Shown here: positions 1 to 6,156 of the stretch, in pieces
How positions within the stretch are numbered: position 1 is the first letter of the stretch
Layout: every line of letters starts with the position of its first letter
Assembly: GCA_025361385.1 (NCBI GenBank)
Contig: JANYAJ010000379.1
Span: forward strand, 1-7,473
Direction of reading: 5' to 3'
Length of the DNA stretch: 7,473 nucleotides
Source of the DNA: Nitrospira sp.
Lineage (GTDB): Bacteria > Nitrospirota > Nitrospiria > Nitrospirales > Nitrospiraceae
Position numbers and translations under genes: made by a program
The notes under the pieces: model-generated
Told to the model about the DNA's origin: nothing
The model's database searches: none
What the model saw: the letters and a program-made list of their open reading frames with translations, nothing else

Positions 1-117
1 GCGTTGGTCTCCGGTTTTCAGGATTTCTCCATTCAGAGGAACGCCGTATTCGTCGTATTCTCGACCTGCGTTTGTCGGATTACGCGGTCTGATTACCGGC
101 CCGTTTTCTTCATTCAC
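1..117 (-). CDS. Possible start of an unidentified gene, cut by the window edge
   Basis: This is the only minus-strand frame that stays open from about position 135 to the left edge. It begins at a GTG (115-117) and gives 39 residues starting MNEENGPVIRPRNP, rich in Glu, Asn, Gly and Pro. The product is hydrophilic, with no signal peptide or membrane segment. It lies 66 bases downstream of the permease stop on the same strand, so it could be the third gene of that transcript. No Shine-Dalgarno sequence precedes the GTG, and the stretch is short enough to be open by chance. I do not recognise the family. The missing part lies to the left of the window. Confidence 0.35.
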   Translation of the reverse strand, partial: MNEENGPVIRPRNPTNAGREYDEYGVPLNGEILKTGDQR

Positions 118-118
118 G

Positions 119-178
119 AGCCAACCGGTCCGATGGCTGCCCTACGCATGCACAAACAACAGAGACATGCCGTTGGCT
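119..178. repeat. Imperfect inverted repeat after the permease gene
   Basis: AGCCAAC at 119-125 is complementary to GTTGGCT at 172-178. The match extends to nine pairs (AGCCAA-CGG with CCG-TTGGCT) if one C is bulged. A second pair, GCATG (146-150) with CATGC (166-170), is nested inside. The structure lies between the permease stop and the possible next gene. It could fold in RNA, but there is no U-run on either side, so a classical terminator is not supported. Confidence 0.25.
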
Positions 179-183
179 GCGCC

Positions 184-2850
184 TTACTCATGTCGAAGTA
201 CGGCGAGCGGCCGCTGGCCTAGAATCCGATACGTGCTGGCAAACCCTACGACCAGCGTCAATAACATGGTCAGGAAGAGGCCGATGCCAAGCACCCGCGG
301 ATGCAGGCTCCAGGGGAGATCGAACAGATATCGCAACACCGCCCATGACAAGACTGTCCCGAGCGACAGACCAATGAGCCCCGCCACCGTGCCTAACAGG
401 ACATACTCGATGGCAAACGCACGACCTATCAAGCCGCGAGTGGCGCCGAGCGCTTTCAGGATCACCGATTCGTAGAGGCGCCGATATCGTGTTGCGGCGA
501 GCGCCGCCGCCATGACCAACCCGCCGGCCACGACGCAAAATAATGCGACAGCCTTGATCGCCAGCGAAAGGCGATCGAGTACTCGCGCAAAACTGTCGAG
601 TACGTCGCCGATATGAATCGCACTGACGTTGGGAAATAAGGCGACGACGGCCTGTTGCAGCGGTACTTCTTGATCCGGCGAGACCCGCACGGTCGCCACA
701 TAGGTAAACGGCGCCCCTTCGAGCGCTCCCGGGGAGAAGATCATGTAGAAGTTCGTCGAGAAATTCCCCCACTCGACTTTCCGGATACTGCTCACTTCTG
801 CCGACAGGGTGGTCCCCTGAATATCGAGCTCCACGAGTGAACCGATCTCGAGACCCAAGTGCATGGCGGCCTCTTCTTCTACTGATACGTGAGGGGTTGA
901 GAAGACCTGCCCAGGTTTCCACCATTCCCCTTTGACGAGCCGATTATCTTTCGGGAGCTGTTCGAGAAAGGTCAACACATATTCCCTGGTGAGGTACCAT
1001 TGTTTCCCCCGTTCTTCTTTCCCCTCCGATCGCTTCTCGTCCTTCTGAATTCCCTCTTCTGCGGTGACGATATGCCCATTGATCGCATGGAGGCGTGAAC
1101 GCACCAGTGGCGTGAGCTCAGGAATGACCTGTCCGATCTGGCGATGCACCAATGATACGAACTCTTGTGCTTGATCAGGCTGAATATCGATAAAGAAGAA
1201 GGTCGGGGCATCCGCCGGTCGACTCTCCTGCACTTGGTGAAGTAATGCCTGCTCCACCAATGTCACCGTGACAATCATCATGGCGCCGATACCGACGGCG
1301 ACCATGATGCCCGCTGCCTGCCCTCCTGGCCGTACGACATTACCGACGGCATAGCGAAGGCTCAAGACGCGAGGCAATGGCATCCAGCCCAGCACTCGCA
1401 CGAACATCCGCGCACAGACGAAGAGGAGGACAATGGCGAAAGACAATGCTCCGAGAAACAGGAACCCGATCGACCATGAGCCGGCTTGCCACACTGAGAG
1501 CGCGCACAGCCCGAGGATGATTCCTACGGCCGTGCCAACATTTACGCGATCGGTCAGTCCCCATCTCACCCACCATCGTGAAGGAGCGGTCTGCTGCTCG
1601 ACCGTCGCCTGCTCAGCATCACGCCGAAAAATCGCTCCCGGGTGAATGTCTCGAGTCTTCAAGAGAGGCCACAGGGTAAACAGTAGTGTCGACAACAGTC
1701 CCAGCGTGGCCCCTTTCAACAAGGGCCACATCGAGGACCACGACAGCTCTGAGGAGACGCCCAATTGGTCGAGGAGGTCGGACGAAAATAGACCGGCCAT
1801 AAGGGGAGGGAGTATCCGTTGAAGCCCGATCCCCAAGAGGATTCCCGCGAAGCTCCCCACGGATCCTAAGATGATCGTTTGCACCACATAGGCCGAGACG
1901 ACCATGGTCGAATCGGCGCCAAGCGCTTTCAAGATCGCGATCGTTCGCAGTTTGTCTCGCAAGAACGCGTGAATCGAGGTCCCGACCCCCAGTCCACCGA
2001 TGAATAGCGCCGTGAGACCAATCAGCCCAAGGTAACGGGAGAGCTGGTCGAGAAATTGCTTCAACTGTGGCTGGGCCGTGTGATAGCTGGATATGCGCAC
2101 GGAATCCGTCGCCAGCCGACCACGCAGTTCAGTGAGGAGCGGCTCCATCGGCATGCCGGGCGGTATCTTCACGAGATACCGCTCTCGCACCCGGCTTCCC
2201 GGCTTGATCAGTTCCGCTGCCCGTAGCCCCTCCTGGGCAATCATCACCCGAGGGCCTAAGCTGAACGCATTGGCCATTCGATCCGGTTCGGTCCGGACGA
2301 TGCCGGTAATTAAAAACCGCACGTGACCGATCTTGAAATCATTTCCCACGGAGAGGCCCATCCGGATCAGCAGCGACTCCTGCACCACGGCCCCAAAGCA
2401 GGCATGTCCGCCACAGCGATGTTCATCCGGGTGGAGCAGAACATCGAGCGAATGCGCCGGGTCGAGCCGGATCGCCCCATACAGGGGATAGGCCGATTCG
2501 ATTGCTTTGAGTTCGATGATCTGAGTCGATTGGGCCCCGGTGGGCTGTTGAGTGGTGCGTGCAGCCATCGCGATGAGCTCGCTCACGTGGGTGAAGACGA
2601 TGTTTCTCTCGACCAGCGAGTCCAGCACCGTTTGTCCCGCAAGACTCAGGGGATGTGTCAGACGAATTTCGAGATCGCCACCTAATAGGCCGCGTGCTTC
2701 TTTTGTGACGGCTCGATCTACGTTCAGGCTAAACAGCGATACCCCAACCAAGGCTCCGACGCCGATCGCAATGCAAGCGAAGAAATACAGAAAGTGGCGC
2801 CAGGCGCCTCTGGTTTCCCGCCAGGCCATTCTGAAGATGAAGGGGTTCAC
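184..2850 (-). CDS. ybbP: ABC transporter permease, FtsX/MacB type (YbbP-like)
   Basis: Inner-membrane permease of the MacB-type (type VII) ABC superfamily, 888 residues; E. coli YbbP is about 800. Hydrophobicity shows ten likely helices: about 20-42, then 273-297, 315-345, 376-397, 437-455, 459-483, 510-532, then 762-787, 812-840 and 852-875. Two large periplasmic domains lie at about 43-270 and 535-755. The FtsX-type segment is duplicated: RTIAILKALGA (302-312) and ESVILKALGAT (794-804) follow the second and eighth helices and probably contact the ATPase. This 4+3+3 layout with two periplasmic domains fits YbbP rather than MacB or LolC. The gene starts at GTG (2848-2850), which overlaps the stop of the ATPase gene as GTGA, so translation is probably coupled; an internal ATG at codon 8 is the alternative. 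Oddities are a Cys pair in periplasmic domain 1 (Cys146, Cys151) and a highly charged insert at about 600-618. These proteins are thought to move lipophilic substrates out of the membrane by mechanotransmission; the substrate is not visible from sequence. Confidence 0.93.
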   Translation of the reverse strand: MNPFIFRMAWRETRGAWRHFLYFFACIAIGVGALVGVSLFSLNVDRAVTKEARGLLGGDLEIRLTHPLSLAGQTVLDSLVERNIVFTHVSELIAMAARTTQQPTGAQSTQIIELKAIESAYPLYGAIRLDPAHSLDVLLHPDEHRCGGHACFGAVVQESLLIRMGLSVGNDFKIGHVRFLITGIVRTEPDRMANAFSLGPRVMIAQEGLRAAELIKPGSRVRERYLVKIPPGMPMEPLLTELRGRLATDSVRISSYHTAQPQLKQFLDQLSRYLGLIGLTALFIGGLGVGTSIHAFLRDKLRTIAILKALGADSTMVVSAYVVQTIILGSVGSFAGILLGIGLQRILPPLMAGLFSSDLLDQLGVSSELSWSSMWPLLKGATLGLLSTLLFTLWPLLKTRDIHPGAIFRRDAEQATVEQQTAPSRWWVRWGLTDRVNVGTAVGIILGLCALSVWQAGSWSIGFLFLGALSFAIVLLFVCARMFVRVLGWMPLPRVLSLRYAVGNVVRPGGQAAGIMVAVGIGAMMIVTVTLVEQALLHQVQESRPADAPTFFFIDIQPDQAQEFVSLVHRQIGQVIPELTPLVRSRLHAINGHIVTAEEGIQKDEKRSEGKEERGKQWYLTREYVLTFLEQLPKDNRLVKGEWWKPGQVFSTPHVSVEEEAAMHLGLEIGSLVELDIQGTTLSAEVSSIRKVEWGNFSTNFYMIFSPGALEGAPFTYVATVRVSPDQEVPLQQAVVALFPNVSAIHIGDVLDSFARVLDRLSLAIKAVALFCVVAGGLVMAAALAATRYRRLYESVILKALGATRGLIGRAFAIEYVLLGTVAGLIGLSLGTVLSWAVLRYLFDLPWSLHPRVLGIGLFLTMLLTLVVGFASTYRILGQRPLAVLRHE

Positions 2851-3551
2851 CGTGGTGACTCTGCGATCGGAGGCGCTGAGTCATTGAGGCTATCGGATTC
2901 GATGCGACCGTCGCGCAACGCAATGACTCGTTCCATTGAGGAGGCCATGGCTCGATCATGCGTGACGAGGACGAGGGTGGTGCCGAAATCGCGATGAAGC
3001 GACAGAAGCAGACTCATGATGTGTTGCCCTGTGGCCGAATCCAAATTGCCGGTTGGTTCGTCCGCTAACAGGATCGGTGGGCGACAGGCGAAGGCTCTGG
3101 CCACAGCCACCCGCTGCTGTTCGCCTCCTGACAGTTGGACGGGATAATGAGACAAGCGACCAGCAAGACCAACAGCCCCTAACAGGTCCGTGGCACGAGC
3201 CTGCGCTCCATGTATCCCAGCCAACTCTAATGGCACCAGGACATTTTCCAGGGCCGTGAGGGTGGGAATGAGGTGAAAGGATTGGAAGATATAGCCGATG
3301 TGATCGCGGCGATATCGCGCCAAGGCGCGCTCTCGCATTGTAGAGATCTCGACTCCGTCTATCGTGATGGATCCAGACGTTGGCTGATCCAGCCCCGCGA
3401 TGAGGCCTAGCAAGGTGGACTTGCCGCTTCCCGATGGACCGACGATGGCCACGCGTTGCTTGTCAGGGATTGCGACGGTGATATCATCGAGGATCGTGAT
3501 CTGATGACCGCCGCCGGCCAAGCGCATCGTGAGGTGATCGAGTGTGATCAT
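2847..3551 (-). CDS. ybbA: ABC transporter ATP-binding protein (YbbA/LolD/MacB type)
   Basis: Cytoplasmic ATPase of 234 residues, full length for the LolD/MacB/YbbA group (E. coli YbbA is about 228). Visible motifs, counted from the ATG, are Walker [10 protein letters not shown] (38-46), Q-loop Gln90, signature LSGGEQQ (140-146), Walker B ILLADEP (160-166), D-loop NLDS (169-172) and switch His198. All catalytic residues are intact. The frame could extend to a TTG at 3602, but the ATG at 3549-3551 has an AGGAG ten bases upstream and places the start just before the first strand, so I chose it. It is the first gene of an operon with the permease, its obvious partner. It is divergent to the TesA-type esterase gene, the order known from E. 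coli tesA-ybbA-ybbP. The family assignment is firm; YbbA rather than another member rests on the neighbours. Confidence 0.94.
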   Translation of the reverse strand: MITLDHLTMRLAGGGHQITILDDITVAIPDKQRVAIVGPSGSGKSTLLGLIAGLDQPTSGSITIDGVEISTMRERALARYRRDHIGYIFQSFHLIPTLTALENVLVPLELAGIHGAQARATDLLGAVGLAGRLSHYPVQLSGGEQQRVAVARAFACRPPILLADEPTGNLDSATGQHIMSLLLSLHRDFGTTLVLVTHDRAMASSMERVIALRDGRIESDSLNDSAPPIAESPR

Positions 3552-3561
3552 GTTCGTCAGG

Positions 3562-3566
3562 CTCCT
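3562..3566 (-). promoter_or_regulatory. Ribosome binding site that sets the ATPase start
   Basis: AGGAG on the minus strand ends ten bases before the ATG at 3549-3551. The longer TTG start at 3602 has no such site, which favours the 234-residue product. Confidence 0.6.
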
Positions 3567-3590
3567 ACCATATCGTCTGCGTGAAGCCTG

Positions 3591-3599
3591 TATTATACT
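3591..3599 (-). promoter_or_regulatory. Perfect -10 box for the ATPase/permease operon, possibly bidirectional
   Basis: The minus strand reads AGTATAATA, with a perfect TATAAT at 3597-3592. This would place the transcript start near 3585 and leave a leader of about 35 bases carrying the AGGAG site. No good -35 hexamer is seen at 16-18 bases spacing. On the plus strand the same bases read TATTAT/TATACT, also -10-like. Those would start a transcript only a few bases from, or within, the tesA ATG, so use for tesA is doubtful. Confidence 0.5.
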
Positions 3600-3607
3600 C
3601 AAGAAAT

Positions 3608-4348
3608 ATGCGTCACTTATGGCAACTCACAAAACTATTATTTTGCCTGTCCCTCATCGTCCTCTACGGGTGTGACCGTGCCAATGCACCCTCTTCTCCC
3701 TCTTCAAGTGCTCCTCGCGAAGGCGTTGGGCAACAGCTGGGAACCGACGTCACGGCACAGCCGGGTCGATCGAAGGCACAAGTCTCTGCCGACCGCCCAC
3801 GGATTGTCGCCTTCGGCAACAGTCTGACGGCCGGCTTAGGTGTGGCACAGCATGAATCCTACCCCGCCCAACTACAGCAGAAGCTCGACGTGGTCGGCTA
3901 TTCCTATCGGGTCATCAATGCGGGAGTCAGTGGTGAGACGACGGCCGGTGGACTGAGGAGGGTACCATGGGTCCTGAACAGTAAGCCCTCGATGGTCATT
4001 GTAGAGCTAGGCGGCAATGACGGGCTTCGTGGCCTCAGTCTTCAAGAGACGAAGGGCAACCTTGAGCGGATCATTCAGCAATTTCAACAGTCGTCGGTCA
4101 CGGTTGTCTTAGCTGGGATGAAACTCCCCCCTAATTATGGCATGGACTATACCGCCGGATTTGAGGCGCTCTATCGCGCGTTGGCGAACCAATATCATCT
4201 CACGATGATTCCATTTTTTCTCGATGGTGTGGCGGGCTCCTCTCTGCTCAATCAAGCAGACGGTATTCATCCGACGGGAGAGGGCTATCGCGTAATTGTT
4301 GAAAAGATCTTCCCTGCGCTTGAGCCATTGCTCCAGCGGAACCGGTGA
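3608..4348 (+). CDS. tesA: SGNH/GDSL-family esterase lipoprotein (TesA-like arylesterase/lysophospholipase)
   Basis: SGNH hydrolase of the TesA group (thioesterase I, lysophospholipase L1, arylesterase), 246 residues. Counted from the ATG at 3608, residues 1-21 form a signal peptide ending LYG before Cys22, a lipobox with an unusual Tyr at -2. A polar Ser/Pro-rich linker (about 23-62) follows. The catalytic domain shows block I FGNSLTAG (69-76) with nucleophile Ser72, block II Gly106 in NAGVSGET, block III GGND with Asn137, and block V DGIHP with Asp218 and His221. The triad is therefore complete. The usual GDSL reads GNSL here. An in-frame GTG at 3581 would add nine residues ahead of the signal, so the ATG is preferred, although only a weak AAGA precedes it. 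The gene is divergent to ybbA/ybbP, as in E. coli. Known relatives cleave acyl esters and thioesters in the periplasm; the lipid anchor is inferred and would hold the enzyme next to the permease. Asp at +2 (CD) would favour inner-membrane retention if E. coli Lol rules apply. Confidence 0.9.
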   Translation: MRHLWQLTKLLFCLSLIVLYGCDRANAPSSPSSSAPREGVGQQLGTDVTAQPGRSKAQVSADRPRIVAFGNSLTAGLGVAQHESYPAQLQQKLDVVGYSYRVINAGVSGETTAGGLRRVPWVLNSKPSMVIVELGGNDGLRGLSLQETKGNLERIIQQFQQSSVTVVLAGMKLPPNYGMDYTAGFEALYRALANQYHLTMIPFFLDGVAGSSLLNQADGIHPTGEGYRVIVEKIFPALEPLLQRNR

Positions 4349-4380
4349 CTGGTGCTTATGAAGAGGAAAGTAGGGGGGAA

Positions 4381-4415
4381 GTCCCTGCCCAATAAAAATG
4401 ACATCGGACAGGGAC
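4381..4415. terminator. Hairpin between convergent genes, possible terminator
   Basis: GTCCCTG (4381-4387) pairs with CAGGGAC (4409-4415) in seven base pairs. Two further C-G pairs lie inside after one mismatch, around an A-rich loop. It sits 32 bases after the tesA stop and 25 bases beyond the stop of the small minus-strand gene, the place for a shared terminator. No U-run follows on either strand, so it may instead block exonucleases or need Rho. Confidence 0.4.
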
Positions 4416-4440
4416 CGAACTTAATTGATATCTGTATAAC

Positions 4441-4632
4441 CTAGGACTTCTTGAGAAAGGAGTCGTAGAAGCCATAGGCTAGGATCAGCCCGATCAATGT
4501 ATAATAGATACTGGTCACCCCGCTATAGTCTGGTGCGCCCTCACCGTGCGGTTCATTTGCTAGAACATAGGTGACACCAGTCAACAGGACCATGCCAGCC
4601 GCTGCGAGAACCTCTGCGCCGATCTTCTTCAT
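4441..4632 (-). CDS. Small two-helix membrane protein, function unknown
   Basis: A 63-residue protein that I do not recognise. Residues 2-3 are Lys-Lys. A hydrophobic stretch at about 7-25 ends VLA before Asn26, which could be either a membrane helix or a cleavable signal peptide. A short acidic, Gly/Pro-containing loop (about 26-38, with Glu27, His29, Glu31 and Asp35) is followed by a second hydrophobic helix (about 42-60) with several Tyr, then a basic Lys-Lys-Ser end. If both helices are retained, the loop would be periplasmic with both ends inside. The ATG at 4630-4632 has GGAGG eight bases upstream; a GTG one codon earlier is less well spaced. It has its own near-consensus promoter and is a single-gene unit convergent to tesA. 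Small proteins of this shape are often subunits or regulators of membrane complexes, but nothing here names a partner. The strong expression signals argue that it is real. Confidence 0.75.
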   Translation of the reverse strand: MKKIGAEVLAAAGMVLLTGVTYVLANEPHGEGAPDYSGVTSIYYTLIGLILAYGFYDSFLKKS

Positions 4633-4640
4633 CACTCGAC

Positions 4641-4645
4641 CCTCC
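4641..4645 (-). promoter_or_regulatory. Strong ribosome binding site of the small membrane protein gene
   Basis: GGAGG on the minus strand lies eight bases before the ATG at 4632, and only five before the alternative GTG at 4635. It therefore supports the ATG. Confidence 0.65.
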
Positions 4646-4673
4646 CTTCATCAATTAGACGAACAAGGGCCGC

Positions 4674-4703
4674 ATTATACTGAAATTGACCGGCCAATCG
4701 CAA
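4674..4703 (-). promoter_or_regulatory. Sigma-70-type promoter of the small membrane protein gene
   Basis: On the minus strand, TTGCGA (4703-4698, four of six matches to TTGACA) stands 18 bases before a perfect TATAAT (4679-4674). The expected transcript start near 4667 leaves a leader of about 35 bases containing GGAGG. The -10 context AGTATAATGC is nearly the same as that of the ATPase operon (AGTATAATAC). Confidence 0.6.
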
Positions 4704-4753
4704 TGATTTTAGTAACTAGAGTAGAGAGTCGGAGAGGGTGCGAACGGTATGGG

Positions 4754-5656
4754 CTAGGAGGTGCCGGAGGGCTTGGTCAGCGACTTCAATGCCGTTGAGA
4801 CTTCCCTGAATGAATTGGCCAGCTTGTCGAGCTGTGCCCCTTTTGATAAGACCTCACCGGCCAGCGACTTTAGTTGACTGTCATAACTTCCGACCTCGGA
4901 CGCCACCTCAGAAACCTTCGCCAGCATCTCCTTGCAAGTTGATAGTTCTTGCTGCAGGCTCTGAGTGCTGGCTTGGGCGGTCTTGATCTCTTCCATGGAG
5001 GCTTGCAGCTGTTGGGTCAAGCGTCCGACGTAGGCCTCTCGATCCCGCATATCGGATTCCAAGTTGATCCGCACATCTTCGCTCTCGCGGCGGCGCTCCT
5101 CTAAATTGCGGATGGCTTGAGTCCAGGGAGCTAGTTCGCCACTGAGTTTTGGCGAATCGGGCAACGGTTGGCCTCGCTCCAACGCTTTGATCGCAGGCTG
5201 TAGCCATTCGATGAAGGCCATTACCTCGCCCAGCTTGAAGTCTGTCGTCGTCACGGCGGTTGGCGTAGATGCACCATTATTATTTGGAGGGGCCTGTGCC
5301 GGTTGCGGGGCCGCGGATGGCTTCGTCTTCTTTTGTTGACCGTTCCTTGGCTGTGCCCACCGATGATACTCCAGCAGGACCGCGATGCAATGGCGGCACA
5401 TGGGCTCTTCGGGTAGTGAGCAACTGCACTTTGAGATGAGATGCCCCTCCTTGAGACGGATCGTCTGTTCGTAGAGGCCGGAATTTCCAATAACGGCGGA
5501 TGAAATCTGCGCGTCATCGGCCTCGACAATCCGAACGCGATTCTCGGAGAGGTACTGACTGCCGATGTGAAAGGCATTGCGATCGACCACTGCCTGGATC
5601 ATGGGAGGGTCCAGGAGGCTTAACCGCTCAGCTGAGCAGGGGATCTTATTTCGCAT
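4754..5656 (-). CDS. SWIM zinc-finger protein with C-terminal coiled coil
   Basis: A 300-residue soluble protein in three parts. The N-terminal part (about 18-100) is a typical SWIM domain: strands leading to the zinc motif CxCx7CxH (Cys77, Cys79, Cys87, His89, with a further Cys90), then a hydrophobic helix. SWIM fingers are known to bind DNA or proteins. A low-complexity linker (about 108-138), rich in Pro, Ala, Thr and Asn, follows. The last part is helical: a short segment at about 140-165 with EWLQPAIKAL, then a long Glu/Gln/Lys-rich coiled coil at about 174-290 with heptad-like Leu/Val spacing, suggesting a dimer or filament. There is no helicase or transposase domain, the usual SWIM partners. 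The start is uncertain: the ATG at 5654-5656 has GGGA nine bases upstream, while a TTG five codons earlier (5669-5671) has GGAG ten bases upstream. It looks like a single-gene unit. The role is unknown; a structural or nucleic-acid-binding scaffold is a guess. Confidence 0.85.
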   Translation of the reverse strand: MRNKIPCSAERLSLLDPPMIQAVVDRNAFHIGSQYLSENRVRIVEADDAQISSAVIGNSGLYEQTIRLKEGHLISKCSCSLPEEPMCRHCIAVLLEYHRWAQPRNGQQKKTKPSAAPQPAQAPPNNNGASTPTAVTTTDFKLGEVMAFIEWLQPAIKALERGQPLPDSPKLSGELAPWTQAIRNLEERRRESEDVRINLESDMRDREAYVGRLTQQLQASMEEIKTAQASTQSLQQELSTCKEMLAKVSEVASEVGSYDSQLKSLAGEVLSKGAQLDKLANSFREVSTALKSLTKPSGTS

Positions 5657-5847
5657 GCGCTGTGTTCCCAATCGCGAACGACTCCAACTGATATTCCCGC
5701 GTAGTCTGAGACGGGTCGACTAAACTGTCAAGAGTTCGTCGGTTTTTCACCGGCAGTCATGATGCCTCCGAGATTCTCCCGTCGTCATTAACGCGCCATC
5801 CTTCGAAACCAGATAGTGCTGTCTCACGCCAGACGAAGGGCGATTCG
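5657..5847. other. Longest intergenic gap, between the CDGSH and SWIM genes
   Basis: This stretch of 191 bases holds the proposed SWIM-gene promoter and leader. Apart from a four-pair CGGT/ACCG hairpin at 5740-5752, which is too weak to call, I see no terminator for the CDGSH gene, no repeat and no convincing gene. Confidence 0.4.
5703..5731 (-). promoter_or_regulatory. Possible promoter of the SWIM gene
   Basis: The minus strand carries a perfect TTGACA (5731-5726). At 17 bases spacing there is CAGACT (5708-5703), matching TATAAT at only three positions but including the conserved A2 and T6. The transcript start would be near 5696, leaving a leader of about 25-40 bases before either proposed start codon. 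The weak -10 makes a regulated promoter possible. Confidence 0.4.
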
Positions 5848-6087
5848 TTAGATCTTCGAGTGGGAGCCGTCGCAGAAAGGCGGCTTCTTTGTGTGTTTAC
5901 AGCCGCAAAGTGAGACACGTTTTTTTTCTTCGAAATGGACTTCCATCGGTGAGAATTCAGTCCCCGTATGGGATCCATCGCAAAACGGTTGTGTCTTTGA
6001 GCGACCACATCGGCACCAATAGACAGTTCCCGGACCAACTTCTAACGTGCAGGGAGTTCGCTGGGCAATCACTGGCTTTTCAGACAT
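5848..6087 (-). CDS. Double CDGSH iron-sulfur protein
   Basis: A 79-residue protein with two complete CDGSH motifs of the mitoNEET/CISD type. Each binds a [2Fe-2S] cluster through three Cys and one His. The first uses Cys25, Cys27, Cys36 and His40; the second uses Cys61, Cys63, Cys72 and His76. Both follow the CxCx8CDGSH pattern with Pro two residues before the third Cys. Two clusters in one short chain resemble the CISD3 (Miner2) type, which is monomeric, rather than the single-motif dimeric mitoNEET. There is no signal peptide or membrane helix, so it is cytoplasmic. The ATG (6085-6087) has AAGGAG five bases upstream; a GTG one codon earlier would be only two bases from the site. It lies 69 bases after a ChaN-type lipoprotein gene on the same strand and may be cotranscribed. 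Electron transfer or Fe-S cluster transfer is the usual proposal for the family; the actual partner is unknown. Confidence 0.93.
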   Translation of the reverse strand: MSEKPVIAQRTPCTLEVGPGTVYWCRCGRSKTQPFCDGSHTGTEFSPMEVHFEEKKRVSLCGCKHTKKPPFCDGSHSKI

Positions 6088-6092
6088 CACTT

Positions 6093-6098
6093 CTCCTT
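6093..6098 (-). promoter_or_regulatory. Strong ribosome binding site of the CDGSH gene
   Basis: AAGGAG on the minus strand lies five bases before the ATG at 6087. It is preceded by an AT-rich TATATATA run, which should keep the site unstructured. Together they suggest efficient translation. Confidence 0.65.
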
Positions 6099-6156
6099 AT
6101 ATATACATGAGAGGCGACCCCCACGGAGTGTTCGGTGCCACTCACGACTCATGTTT

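Noticed and set aside
4..222. 72-codon plus-strand open frame at the left edge
   Set aside because: It begins at TTG with no ribosome binding site, overlaps the permease end and its product has no family features. The opposite strand offers a more protein-like frame.
188..925. 245-codon minus-strand open frame
   Set aside because: It lies wholly inside the permease gene in another frame. Its product is Arg-rich with no recognisable domain, whereas the permease frame gives clear membrane helices.
2323..2887. Two plus-strand open frames of 120 and 111 codons
   Set aside because: Both are antisense to the permease N-terminal region, with no start signals and no recognisable domains.
5740..5752. 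CGGT/ACCG hairpin with a T-rich loop
   Set aside because: The stem has only four pairs and the T-run is in the loop, so it is not a convincing terminator.
5757..6038. 93-codon minus-strand open frame spanning the gap after the CDGSH gene
   Set aside because: Most of it overlaps the CDGSH gene in another frame. It has no good ribosome binding site and its product is basic and featureless.
6126..6143. GAGTG/CACTC hairpin between the ChaN-type and CDGSH genes
   Set aside because: It has five pairs with an eight-base loop and no U-run, in a GC-rich setting. This is too weak to call a terminator.
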